Notes under the pieces: model-generated
What the model was told of the DNA's origin: nothing
What the model saw: only the letters and a program-made list of their open reading frames with translations
The model's database searches: none
Source: Mucilaginibacter paludis DSM 18603
Lineage (GTDB): Bacteria; Bacteroidota; Bacteroidia; Sphingobacteriales; Sphingobacteriaceae
DNA: 64,000 nt
Direction: 5' to 3'
Assembly: GCF_000166195.2 (NCBI RefSeq)
Contig: NZ_CM001403.1
Coordinates: 1 to 64,000 of the forward strand
Translations under genes and position numbers: made by a program
Shown here: positions 37,341 through 47,800 of the stretch, one piece after another
How positions within the stretch are numbered: position 1 is the stretch's first letter
Layout: every line of letters begins with the position of its first letter

Positions 37341-38495
37341 CTAAAAATGCACATTCGGCTCAAGGTGATAGTTATGATGGCTCATATTCACTAATTTTTC
37401 TGATTTAAATTTGTCCCCCACGGGTTTAAACAAATAGATCCACTCGCCATTGGGAGCTTTAGCTACCTGGCCAGGATCGCCTCCATCTCCGGCAAATGTT
37501 TTTTCGTCGCGCGATACGTTAAAATGGATCGACCACTCATTACGGTCCATCTGGTAAATGCGGTCTTCTTTACCGGTTTTCATATCAAAGGCAGCCAGGT
37601 AAAACGTTTTGCCCTTTGGCTTTTGCAAATCAAACCATTCCCGGTTTCCACTTACGCCAAAAAATTCGTGACCGGCAATTTCGTTCTCCATCGTGCGTAC
37701 GTGCATCAATGTGTTTTTACCGGTTTTGATATTGATGTTCCAGATCCGGTCGTTCTTTTCCCAGGGGCCCTCATGGCAGTATGATAAAATATCAGGGTCG
37801 GTAGGCGAAAACAACAAATGGTTAGTCCACTCCTTTTCGCGGTGAATCTCTTTGATCTCTTTTGTTTTAATGTTAACGGTGTACAAAACATGCTCTATAT
37901 GCGCTTCCCAGATCCTCCGGAAAAAGTCCTTCTTTTCAGGATATTTGGCATAGATTTCGCGCTCCTCATCACCGACTGCTTTCACACAAGCCAGGTAAGT
38001 ACCATCAGCATTAATTGTACCGGCACGGCCTTTAAAAGATGGCTCGAATGCGTATACCAGATTGTTCTTTTTGGTATCCACATTTACGGCAAAAACACTA
38101 TCGCCGCTTTGGTAATAGGCCGACCGCGTTTTGGGGCAAACCATCTCGCCCGCTATTTTGCCTGCATGGTTTGTTAACTGTTCTATTTTTTTTGTTTTCA
38201 GGTTGATGGAAAATAGTTGGTTACCAATAGGAGTACTGCCGTAAAATACCATCAGGTCGCCCTCGGTGCCTATTTGGGGTATAAAGCAATTGTTATTAAA
38301 ATAAAAACTGGCATTTGTACCTGCACGGTTTACCAGGCGGATCACTTTATGGCCGGTGCTCTTGTCTGTCCACTCGCTGGGCATCGGTTTTTTTGATCCA
38401 GTTTCTAACACAGTTTGTGCCCGGGCTTCATTAAAAACTATACCCCACTGCACAGCACATAAACCGGCGATGGTTAATTTCCGAAAGTTTCTCAT
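37341..38495 (-). CDS. oligogalacturonate lyase (PL22), 384 aa
   Basis: It cleaves oligogalacturonides to unsaturated monomers. The seven-bladed propeller family has the motif CHEGPWEKNDRIW (about 246-258), NHLLFSPTDPDIL before it and NMSHHNYHLEPNVHF at the C-terminus, all visible here. A signal peptide (about 1-26, ending ARAQ) places it in the periplasm. It is the last of the pectin genes before the IS element and starts 4 bp after the stop of the deacetylase gene. Confidence 0.88.
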   Translation of the reverse strand: MRNFRKLTIAGLCAVQWGIVFNEARAQTVLETGSKKPMPSEWTDKSTGHKVIRLVNRAGTNASFYFNNNCFIPQIGTEGDLMVFYGSTPIGNQLFSINLKTKKIEQLTNHAGKIAGEMVCPKTRSAYYQSGDSVFAVNVDTKKNNLVYAFEPSFKGRAGTINADGTYLACVKAVGDEEREIYAKYPEKKDFFRRIWEAHIEHVLYTVNIKTKEIKEIHREKEWTNHLLFSPTDPDILSYCHEGPWEKNDRIWNINIKTGKNTLMHVRTMENEIAGHEFFGVSGNREWFDLQKPKGKTFYLAAFDMKTGKEDRIYQMDRNEWSIHFNVSRDEKTFAGDGGDPGQVAKAPNGEWIYLFKPVGDKFKSEKLVNMSHHNYHLEPNVHF

Positions 38496-38499
38496 TAGT

Positions 38500-39279
38500 C
38501 TATTGTTTAAAAATTGGTGTCAGTTCAAAGGCCTTGTTTACATCTATGTAGCGCTTTAGATCGCGCATAGCAATTACTTTGTAGTGGTTATCATGCATAT
38601 ATTTCAGATAACCCTCAAATAACTCCGGAGGCGTGTTTACCCAAACATGGGCGCTATCGGGCACGCCATGAATAGTTAATACAATCACCTTACCATCTTT
38701 AGCCTGTTTTAAAGCATCATAAATAGTGGTTGAGTTATTCTGCAAAGTGGTAAAGCCGGGTATCAGGTAAGGGTGGTCTGTAGTTGGGTTATATGCCCTG
38801 TCCCATCCGGCACGGGCAAACAGGTATCCTTTTTCTTTAAGCACAACCATCGCTTTCGGACTGGTATCATATCCCGGATAGGCAAAACTTACCGGTTTAG
38901 GGATATGGTATTCTTTGCATTTGTTTTCGATGTATTCCAGTTCGGCAATAAAATGAGCTTTATCCAATTTATTAACGTGACTATGATTTTGAGTATGATT
39001 GCCAATTTCAAAACCCATCCGGCTGAGTTGTTTAATCTGCTCCCAGCTCATGTACCTCGTTTTATCGCTAAAGGGAGGTTTCAAAAATTCGCATACAAAA
39101 AAGGTTGCGCCAAAACCATATTTCTTTAGTAATGGCGCAACTATGGTGGCGTGGCTCAGCACTGCGTCGTCAAAAGATAATACCACCAGTTTATCGGGTA
39201 TGGGTTTACGCAATACCTGTGCTACGGCTATTTCAAACAGCAACGGAAGCAGCAATAAAATGGCAAATAACTTTTTCAT
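38500..39279 (-). CDS. polysaccharide deacetylase (NodB domain), 259 aa
   Basis: A signal peptide (about 1-20, ending AVAQ) is followed by a NodB homology domain: motif 1 LSFDDAV supplies the catalytic and metal-binding Asp pair, motif 2 GNHTQNHSH the two metal His (H-x3-H). FAYPGYDTS is motif 3. Family members remove acetyl groups from chitin, xylan or peptidoglycan; in this neighbourhood acetylated pectin is a plausible substrate, by inference. Coupled to the PL22 gene. Confidence 0.88.
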   Translation of the reverse strand: MKKLFAILLLLPLLFEIAVAQVLRKPIPDKLVVLSFDDAVLSHATIVAPLLKKYGFGATFFVCEFLKPPFSDKTRYMSWEQIKQLSRMGFEIGNHTQNHSHVNKLDKAHFIAELEYIENKCKEYHIPKPVSFAYPGYDTSPKAMVVLKEKGYLFARAGWDRAYNPTTDHPYLIPGFTTLQNNSTTIYDALKQAKDGKVIVLTIHGVPDSAHVWVNTPPELFEGYLKYMHDNHYKVIAMRDLKRYIDVNKAFELTPIFKQ

Positions 39280-39348
39280 TAAACCTCAATTAAATCAGCA
39301 GGCCAACAAATTAGCTTTCCGGCTTGATGCTTTTCTTCCCTCTACTCC

Positions 39349-40692
39349 TTAATTACCGTCTGGTTTAACCAACGTGCCCTGCAATACCGGGCTCGGCGGA
39401 CTTGGAGGCAAGAAAAACGATTCTACCGGGTCGGGGTGCGAAGGATCAAAACGCGGCGCATCAATCAGGTATTTTCCTAATCCTAAATGATTCCTTCTGA
39501 TTCCTTCAATAATACATTTGGCAATCTCGTAAGCGCCGTAAACATTAAAGTGCGTATTATCTTCCAGTAGCTTATCCTGCCCCGGATAGGTGTTGGCAGG
39601 GTAATGCACAAACGCTTTTTTTGATTTTTCCACGCCAAGCGCGTTGTAAAAATCCGCTGTCATGGCATTGATATCAATCAAAGGCACATTCAACTCCTGT
39701 GCTACCTTACGTGCGGCAGCCGGGTACTCGCCCAAAGTATTTACTACCTTACCGCTATCATTAAATGCACGGCGGCTGGTGGATGTAACAATAACCGGTA
39801 TAGCCTTTTTTGCACGAGCTTCGTTGATATAAGCTTTTAATCTTTCGGTATATGATTTATAGGGCCCATCGTTGGCGCCTTTCTCTTTCTGGTCGTTATG
39901 GCCAAATTCAACAAACAGGTAATCTCCCGGCTTAATCATACTCATTACCTTATCCAGGCGATGCGAGCCCATAAAGCTGCCCAGCGTTAAACCCGATTCG
40001 GCATGATCTGCAATGGCTACACCCGGTTTAAAAAAGCGCGGTATCATTTGCCCCCACGATGCCCAGGGCTCGTCATCCTGATCAACCACAGTAGAGTTAC
40101 CAGCCAGGTAAACAGTGATCTGATCGTCTGCCTTTGTAATTTCAATCGCTTCAACACAAGGGTGGGCACCCGCAAATTCGAGGGTTAGCTTATTGTCCCA
40201 GTCCAGTTTTCCTAACTCGCGGGGTTTTAAACTCACTTTACCACCGGTACCGATATTAGGCTTCCGTATGTTAACAACAAAGGTTTTAGTCACAAATTCG
40301 CCAGGGGCGGTCGCCACTTTTTCGAGCATTAACCTTCGCGATTCCGCCTTAACCGTTGTTTCGGTCTTTTCTTTAACATCGCCCAGGGTTACCGTTACCT
40401 TATAATTGCCCTCCGGTACATTTACCGAAAAGAAGAAGGGCTTATCAGCAGTTAAAAAGCTACTTTTCAAAGTCATTTTTGCATCGCGGCTTACTGCCCG
40501 GGCGGTTGAGCCAAAGTCGATACCATAACCTGCATCTTCGTTAAAAACCGAAGCCGCAGAAATTAGTGTATAACCGGCAGGCGCCCCGCCCGTACCCAAC
40601 TTAAATTTAAAATTTGTTTGCTGTGCCGATACCGTTCCGGCAAAGGCAAGTAAACCGCAAATACTTGTTGATAGCTTTTTAAGTTTATTCAT
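39349..40692 (-). CDS. rhamnogalacturonan acetylesterase (CE12, GDSL-like), 447 aa
   Basis: A signal peptide (about 1-23), then a beta-sandwich domain (about 27-175), then an SGNH hydrolase. Block I is VYLAGNSTVVDQDDEPWASW with the nucleophile Ser, FVEFGHNDQKEKG is block III and DNTHFNVYGAYEIA carries the catalytic Asp and His. This is the CE12 layout; CE12 enzymes remove acetyl esters from rhamnogalacturonan I. It is the strongest substrate clue in the locus. Confidence 0.9.
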   Translation of the reverse strand: MNKLKKLSTSICGLLAFAGTVSAQQTNFKFKLGTGGAPAGYTLISAASVFNEDAGYGIDFGSTARAVSRDAKMTLKSSFLTADKPFFFSVNVPEGNYKVTVTLGDVKEKTETTVKAESRRLMLEKVATAPGEFVTKTFVVNIRKPNIGTGGKVSLKPRELGKLDWDNKLTLEFAGAHPCVEAIEITKADDQITVYLAGNSTVVDQDDEPWASWGQMIPRFFKPGVAIADHAESGLTLGSFMGSHRLDKVMSMIKPGDYLFVEFGHNDQKEKGANDGPYKSYTERLKAYINEARAKKAIPVIVTSTSRRAFNDSGKVVNTLGEYPAAARKVAQELNVPLIDINAMTADFYNALGVEKSKKAFVHYPANTYPGQDKLLEDNTHFNVYGAYEIAKCIIEGIRRNHLGLGKYLIDAPRFDPSHPDPVESFFLPPSPPSPVLQGTLVKPDGN

Positions 40693-40723
40693 ATATATAC
40701 AGCAGGATATGTTCCTGATTTAA

Positions 40724-42703
40724 CTATTTATAAGAAACCTTGATCACATTGACCGATTTAGGTTTCAGCTTTAAAGGCGATTTACCCAGATCGGCGGATG
40801 CCAGAGCGGTTTCTGCCGGATAGACCCTTTGAGGATCATTCAGCGTATTGATATCCAGATCATTTGCCGAGCTAAGCTCCGTCCAGGTGGCTTTGCCATA
40901 AGCCGGGCCATTTTGCAGGCTAAGCTTTACCGGCATTGGCTTAGACGACGTATTGACTATCTTTACAATTAACTGGCGGTTGGTTTTATCAATAACCGCG
41001 CTCGAGTAAAGGCTATCCTTGCCGGCCAATATCTTGCCGTCCATTAATGCCGGTACTACATCTGTACCTTTATTATTGGCAAATAACTTTTGCACATAGT
41101 AATTAGGTGTTGCTACAGAACGTAGGTTATCAAACCAAATTAAATCCGGACGCCATTGCCAGGCTTCCACGTGGGCCAACAAGGGTGCGTACGATGCCAT
41201 TTGCACTACATCGGCATTGCGTTCCAAGCCGGTCATAAAGGCGGCTTCGGCCAGGGCGCTTATCCAGGCGTTCATGGTTTCGGCATCTTTGGCGGTTTTA
41301 GGTTCTTTGATGTGTGCAGCATATTCGCCTGCAAATATTTTGCTGCTGTTGCGGTCGTAACCGTCATACCGCGAAGCGTTTTGCATAAACCAATCGGGCG
41401 ACTGGTAATAGTGCTCATCTAAAAAATTTGCCTTTTGCACGCGCAGTTCCTTTTGCAAATAATCAAACTGCGCTCCTGATGGCGATGGGCCCGAGCTGGT
41501 AATCAGCTTAATATCGGGATATTTTGCATTCAGGGCTTTGGCAAACAACTTATAGCGGTCCAGGTATTGCACATCCCACTGCTCATTACCCACTCCCATC
41601 ATTTTAAGGTTAAAGGGCGCCGGGTGGCCCATCTCGGCCCTTAATTTACCCCATTTGCTGGTTACCGGGCCATTGGCAAATTCAACCAGGTCAAGCGCGT
41701 CCTGTATAAAAGGATCGATCTGATCAAGCGGGGCAACCTCGGCGGTGTTATACTGGCAGGCCATGCCACAATTTAAAATAGGCAGCGGCGCAGCACCAAT
41801 ATCTTCGGCTAACTGGAAATATTCAAAAAACCCAAGCCCGTACGATTGAAAATAGTCGGGCGCGGAGCGATGAGAGAACTCGGTGTTCCAGCGATTGATG
41901 ATCAATTCACGATCTTCAACCTTGCCTACCGTTTTTTTCCATTGGTAGCGGTTTGCCAAATCGCGCCCCTCAACGATACATCCACCGGGAAAACGGATGA
42001 AGCCGGGTTTTAAATCGGCCAGTTTCTGGGCCAAATCGGCACGCAAACCATTAGGCCTGCCTTTCCAGGTATCTTTCGGAAAAAGCGAAATCATATCCAC
42101 ATCCAAAACTCCCTCGCCCTCAAATAAAACGGCTAAATGCGCTTTAGCATCGGTAGCGGTGGAATTAAACGATACCGAATATTTGTTCCATTGATCTGTA
42201 AAATTTTGCAGGGCGGCTTCACCTAATATTTTGTTATCAGTGCCAAGCAGCTGTATTTTAATTTTAGTAGCGCCGCTGTTTTGGCGGGCAAATACCGAGA
42301 AATTGTATTGCTTGCCGCCTTCAATCCCCATACCGCGGAAACCTTCATTCTCCAGCCCATAGCTACCCGAAGCACTTTTAACGGTAATACGGGCAAAGCG
42401 CGGGTTGTTACTGTTAGCTTCACCACGGTTAATAATCAGCGTACTGCCGCTTCCACCATCGTGTTTAACTTCTTTCCAGCCCATCAGGGGGCTTAAAAAC
42501 TCAAACGACCGGTTTTTAACCAGTTCGGCATAAAGGCCGCCATCAGCCGCGAAATTAATATCCTCAAAAAAGATGCCCCACATATTCGGGGATACTTTTG
42601 CAGTTGGCTTATCAACCAAAACAGTGATATTTTTAATATCCTGCCCAAATAACGCGTTGCTCAATACAACGCAAACAAAAAAGATCCGGGTTATTTTTCT
42701 CAT
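40724..42703 (-). CDS. alpha-L-arabinofuranosidase (GH51), 659 aa
   Basis: A signal peptide (about 1-20, ending LFGQ) leads to the family start VSPNMWGIFFEDINFAADGG, then a carbohydrate-binding-like insertion (about 70-200) as in larger bacterial GH51 enzymes. MMGVGNEQWD holds the acid/base Glu and FLDEHYYQSP the nucleophile Glu. The enzyme removes arabinose side chains from arabinan and rhamnogalacturonan. It precedes the CE12 gene by 31 bp on the same strand. Confidence 0.92.
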   Translation of the reverse strand: MRKITRIFFVCVVLSNALFGQDIKNITVLVDKPTAKVSPNMWGIFFEDINFAADGGLYAELVKNRSFEFLSPLMGWKEVKHDGGSGSTLIINRGEANSNNPRFARITVKSASGSYGLENEGFRGMGIEGGKQYNFSVFARQNSGATKIKIQLLGTDNKILGEAALQNFTDQWNKYSVSFNSTATDAKAHLAVLFEGEGVLDVDMISLFPKDTWKGRPNGLRADLAQKLADLKPGFIRFPGGCIVEGRDLANRYQWKKTVGKVEDRELIINRWNTEFSHRSAPDYFQSYGLGFFEYFQLAEDIGAAPLPILNCGMACQYNTAEVAPLDQIDPFIQDALDLVEFANGPVTSKWGKLRAEMGHPAPFNLKMMGVGNEQWDVQYLDRYKLFAKALNAKYPDIKLITSSGPSPSGAQFDYLQKELRVQKANFLDEHYYQSPDWFMQNASRYDGYDRNSSKIFAGEYAAHIKEPKTAKDAETMNAWISALAEAAFMTGLERNADVVQMASYAPLLAHVEAWQWRPDLIWFDNLRSVATPNYYVQKLFANNKGTDVVPALMDGKILAGKDSLYSSAVIDKTNRQLIVKIVNTSSKPMPVKLSLQNGPAYGKATWTELSSANDLDINTLNDPQRVYPAETALASADLGKSPLKLKPKSVNVIKVSYK

Positions 42704-42899
42704 AATAATTTAAAAGTAGAAACATTTCAACTTCTTTATCAAAAATTGAAAAATATTTTTCTGACTCTTTGGTTTATATCGGCATGATGCAATTGCCTGC
42801 ATCAAGAATATTTAAAAGTAGATCAAGCCTGGATTATAATCATCCTGCCCCATCCTGTTATTGGTGTGTGTAACTTGATTATTACTTAGGGGGAAGCGA

Positions 42900-43082
42900 G
42901 AGGCAGGAAGCAAGAAGTTAGAAGCAAGAAAATTTGGAAGAGGAAAATCAGACCTGCACTTGTGGCTAATGCCTTGCACTGAGCCTGACCCGGAGGAGAT
43001 GCCTCACAAAGCAAAAAAGCGGATGCGAAGGTATGAAACCCAACTCCTCGCTTCCCGCTTCTAACTTCTTGCTTCCTGCCTC
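42900..43082. repeat. 26-bp perfect inverted repeat in the GH51-sulfatase spacer
   Basis: The arm 42900-42925 (begins GAGGCAGGAAGCAAGAAG) recurs in inverted orientation at 43057-43082, 131 bp apart. Further degenerate copies of the same words fill 43083-43127. Related words occur at 51.27-51.63 and 62.94-62.99 kb. The 42704-43132 spacer has no gene. The structure may end transcription or be an intergenic repeat family. Confidence 0.75.
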
Positions 43083-43132
43083 TATCCTCTTGCTTCTAAC
43101 TTCTTGCTTCTTGCTTCCTGCTTCTAAAAACT

Positions 43133-44749
43133 TCACTCCCCTACGCCTATCGGCCTGCCGAGTTTTTCAAAGGGGATCACTCCGGCGCGGTTTGCCCATT
43201 GGTTGTACAGGGCGGTCAGTTCGGCTACTTTTTCGGGGTATTTGGCGCTCAGGTCGTTTAGTTCGGAGCGGTCTGTTTTAATATTGTATAATTCCCATTT
43301 GTTGGCCGGCTTTTGCGATACCAGTTTCCAGTCGCCCTGCCTTACGGCGCGGTTACCTTCGTGCTCAAAAAATAAGCCGTTGTGGCCCTTCCAGGTGTGG
43401 CCGGTGAACAGGGGTTTTAAGCTGATGCCTTCGGTGGGGATGATGGTATTGCCATGATAGATTTTAGGATAGCTTATACCTGCAAAATCAAGACAGGTTG
43501 CCATCAGGTCAACAATGTGGCCAGGCTGACTGCTGATACCGCCGGGTTTAATCACTCCCGGAAAATAGGCTATAAAAGGTGTTGCGGTACCTCCCTCATA
43601 TTCCCAATGTTTAAATAAACGGAAGGGTGTATCACTGATGTTGGCGCCAAGGCTTTCGTACGAAGTGAACGAGGTTGGATCGCTTGCGGGTTTCTTACTG
43701 GCTTCTAACACAGCCGGAGTAAAGCCCGGCCCCTTGATGCTCTCGTTACTTGCCCCGTTGTCCGACAAAAACATGATCACCGTATTTTTATCCTCACCCA
43801 GTTCTTTCAGCTTTTGTTTAATACGGCCAATGTTTTGATCCATCCTATCAACCATTGCCGCGTAAACTGCCATTTTGGTATCAAAGCGGTCTTTTTCTTC
43901 GGGCGTAAGGCTGTCCCACTCGGGCACCAGGCTATCGCGCGGTGATAGTTTAGTATCCTGGGCTAAAATGCCTAATTGTTTTTGGCGGGCCAAACGCGCT
44001 TCGCGCAACTTATCCCAACCCTGCATATACTTGCCTTTGTATTTGGCAATATCTTCGGGCAAGGCCTGGATAGGCCAGTGCGGGCTGGTAAAGGCCATGT
44101 ATAAAAAGAAGGGCTTATGGGTTTGCTTGTTTTGCTCAATAAACTGAATGGCGTAACTGGCATACTCGTTGGTAGAGTACCAGTTAGGGCCTGGTGTAAA
44201 CTCCTTATCATCAAGCGCTATGGTTAATTTTTGCTTGGGCCGGTAAGGCATGGTTGGCGTAAAATAACTGCTGGCGCCATCTATCAAACCAAAATAATGA
44301 TCAAAGCCCCGCTTTACGGGCCAATGTTCCGGCGACTGGCCAACATGCCATTTACCGGCCATCAGCGTATTATAGCCGCCTGCTTTAAGCGCCTCGGCTA
44401 TGGTAACGCAGTTTTGGTTTAGATAACCCTGATAAGCCGGTTCGTTACGGGTGTTCATCATATCGCCTACCCCGGCCTGGTGCTGGTATAAGCCCGTAAG
44501 CAGCGATGCTCGGGTTGGGCAACAGCGCGAGGCGTTGTAAAACTGTGTCATGCGTAAACCACCCTGAGCCATAGCGTCAAGGTTAGGCGTCTGGATTTCT
44601 GATCCGTAGCAACCTATATCAGAGTAGCCCATATCATCAGCCAGTATGATGATGATGTTAGGCTTTTTAGCTGCCGTTTTGGTTTGGGCTACAGCTGTAA
44701 ACAGGCTTACAGATAGCGCTAAGGTAAATGCCGCTTTATATATTTTCAT
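43133..44749 (-). CDS. type I sulfatase (arylsulfatase-like), 538 aa
   Basis: Formylglycine-type sulfatase: the active-site motif CCPTR (C-x-P-T-R, in NASRCCPTRASLLTG) lies about residue 75 of the mature-like region, the calcium/Asp pair in IIIILADDMGYSDIG and MAGKWHVGQ downstream. I prefer the ATG at 44749, which opens a good signal peptide (MKIYKAAFTLALSVSLFTAVAQ in two parts); a TTG at 44770 would add seven residues. A separate FGly-generating enzyme is required and is not in the window. It suggests sulfated side groups on the target glycan, or sharing with another pathway. Confidence 0.92.
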   Translation of the reverse strand: MKIYKAAFTLALSVSLFTAVAQTKTAAKKPNIIIILADDMGYSDIGCYGSEIQTPNLDAMAQGGLRMTQFYNASRCCPTRASLLTGLYQHQAGVGDMMNTRNEPAYQGYLNQNCVTIAEALKAGGYNTLMAGKWHVGQSPEHWPVKRGFDHYFGLIDGASSYFTPTMPYRPKQKLTIALDDKEFTPGPNWYSTNEYASYAIQFIEQNKQTHKPFFLYMAFTSPHWPIQALPEDIAKYKGKYMQGWDKLREARLARQKQLGILAQDTKLSPRDSLVPEWDSLTPEEKDRFDTKMAVYAAMVDRMDQNIGRIKQKLKELGEDKNTVIMFLSDNGASNESIKGPGFTPAVLEASKKPASDPTSFTSYESLGANISDTPFRLFKHWEYEGGTATPFIAYFPGVIKPGGISSQPGHIVDLMATCLDFAGISYPKIYHGNTIIPTEGISLKPLFTGHTWKGHNGLFFEHEGNRAVRQGDWKLVSQKPANKWELYNIKTDRSELNDLSAKYPEKVAELTALYNQWANRAGVIPFEKLGRPIGVGE

Positions 44750-44806
44750 CGGTTTTAATGTATTACTCAAATCTAAAAATAAACTACCAATTTAGTATAC
44801 TTTATA

Positions 44807-47800
44807 TTAATTTCGTACCAGGGTAACAGCCATTAAGCCGATCATAACATCGTTAGCTAACGTTTTTAACTGTAAAGCCTTTAATTCCTTGGCGGGATTT
44901 AAGGGAAGATCCAGTATGGTACCTGCTCCCCCATCGATCCCCCGGTTAGAGAATCCTTTGATGCTTTTAAAATCATTAAACGCAGTAGCCGCTAAACCGC
45001 TTTTTAAATACACCCTGATGGGCCTGGCCGCGTTGAGTTGAAAGGCATAGCCATCATCCTCATAGTCCTGCTCAATGGGCCACCAGGTTTGCGGATTTTT
45101 CAGTTCTAATACCTCGGTAGTATGATCAGTATATTCAATAATGACCTCGCCATTGGTGATGCGGCTTTGCATCGGGTTGGTTGAACCCGCCATCAGGAAA
45201 TAAGCGTGAGATGCCCGGCCCGTTAAAGGGACTTCGGCCTGCTTTGGATAATTATCCCATTGCGAGGTGAAGAGGATGTTTTTCTCGCCTGCTTTTCCGG
45301 GCGTGGCAAAGCGGATATGCTGTGGTGTATCAAACTCGTTTTTATCGCCGACGGCGCGCCTTAAGCCCGAATCGTCAATATTAGCTTCCACCAACGGATA
45401 GCACCAGTTGCCTATCCCCTGCCATGGCAATTGTAAGGTTACCGATTTAGGGCGTGGCGACAGGTATTTATTTTTGAAAATATTGGTTACCTGATCATTA
45501 AAGTATGGTGTCAGGTTGATGGTTTCCTGTTGGGCGGCACTCTCCTTTTTGATATTCCAGTTGGTGATGGTTTGCTGAAGAAATTTGTTATTATATTCGA
45601 TTCGAATAACATTGCTACCAGTAATTAAATTATTTATTGGGACAGTTATAGACTCGGATATATTTTTTTTTCCAATTACTATGTCTGAAACAAACTGGTT
45701 GATTCCAGGATTTACGACAACCTTCCCTTTGAAATCATCCAGATTAATCTTCAATTTGAATGTCAGGCTATTATTATTTAGCTGATCATTAGCAATAATT
45801 TGAACATCTGGCGCAATTTCAATATCAGCAGCTACCCACCATTTAAACTTTCCATATGCAATAGGATAAAACACTGTGTGATCAGCGTAAATAACAGCAG
45901 TATCACCATTTAACATTTTAAATGCTTTTTGAGGGTCATAAATTAACCTATTGTCTTTTCCGGAAATCATCTTGTCGATACGCAGATCCTTATACCCTAC
46001 AGAGATGGGACCATCGACATTCCTGATAATCGGGTTCATTTCCAGTGATGGTTGTGATTCATCTGTAGCCCAGTTTACTTGAATATTATACCTTGCATAT
46101 TTACCTAGACTTATTCTCAACATTGGCAATGTGATAGCATCATCAATATTCTCCCAGTTAACCTGTCGACCATTAACAATTATTGATTTGACACGAAGAG
46201 TTTTCGCTTTAATCTCAATAACTAAATTCATCCTCGTAGGAAAACTTTGAATGATAGTGTAACTGTCCGTAAAGATATAGTCGTCCTTTTTTGAATTACG
46301 CGGTTTAATTTTTGATTCTTTAAAATCAAATTGAATATCTGGCGTATGCAACGATGCATGATCCCACTCCATCGGGAAACCGGGTTTGATAAGCAGTTTA
46401 CCGTTTAAGGCATCAGGATGGATACCGAATAAGCCTTCTATCAACGATCTGCCTGCCATCCCGATAGGGTCGCCAAAATCGCGGTACAATTCTCCGCGTG
46501 TCGAATCATAAAAGGATAACTGGTCGAAATTGCCGGGGCTGCTTTCTAAAAACATACTGTTCAGCAGTGATCCTTTCCATAGCTTAAAAGCCTCTTCGGC
46601 CCTACCGCCCTGCCAGTAGGCCAGCGAAGTATGGAGTACTTCAGCCAGCACCACGTTATTGAGCGACCAATCATAAGGCATCCAGTTGGTGGTGGACATG
46701 GTGTAGAAACCATCGGGTATTCCTTTTACCCTGATCGGGATATGAGGAATGTTATTATCTACATAGCGCAGGGCCTGGTAAGCCTGAAAATTATCCGGAA
46801 CCTGAGAATCTATCGCGTGATAAACCGTCCACAAGGCGGCCGCCGGGTGCAATAGCTTATTGCCCAGCAAATCCTGGTACTCGGCGTATTGGCCGGTTTG
46901 CGGCATCCATAAGGTTTTATTGATGGCGTTTAGGATATGTTCCGCCTCTTTTTGATAAGGGGCCGCATCCTCACCTATCAGCTTAGCCAGTTGTGCAGCC
47001 GCTTTATTGGCCCGGTAATTATAGGCTGATGAATGGGTTACCCCACCGCCACTGTATTGCAGGGCATCGCTGGCCCAAATAGCGCAGTAAGCATCATACA
47101 AACCGTCGCCGTCGGCATCAAAATTCCGTTTTTCCCAGGCTAAATGGCGTTTAATTACCGGCCACATTTGTTTTACGTAATCCAGGTCGCCGGTCCAGTT
47201 AAAGTGATTGAGCAGTTCATCAATAAAAACCAGGTTCATATCGTAATGGTGAGGCTGTATTTTGCCCCCTGGATTACGGCTGATGTACCCGCTGCTAAAC
47301 ATGGCATTGCCCAGCCTTTCCTGCTGGCGGGCCAGGTGCAACGCGGTATCGGCCACAACAGGCCCGGTTTCTGGGCTGGTGATCTGCGATAACGCATAAC
47401 TGCTAAAATGCGAACGAGCCCTATCGTGCCAGCCCAATACATCGGCTACATACGGGCCTCGCCAGGCATTTAAACGCATACGCCAGGCTACGGCACCATG
47501 CATGTAGGACGGTGTTTCCCAAATGGCATCGGCAGCCACACTAAGCACCCCACCGAGGGTATTGATATACGGGTCGGGGGTATTAACCTGTACCCTATCC
47601 GCCAATTTTTGGCGTGCGGCCTCGGCAGCGTTAAACAAACCGGGGAGCTGGGTATAAGCGGTAACAGCTTGCTCTTGCGGGCTCTGAATTAAAAAGTATA
47701 ATGCTTGCTGGTTGACCGGTTTAATTGTTCCGCTAATGGCCGGGGCCTCCGCAGGCCTTGAAGCCCAAAATTCAAGCGGAGAGTTTTGCTGTGCGGCATC

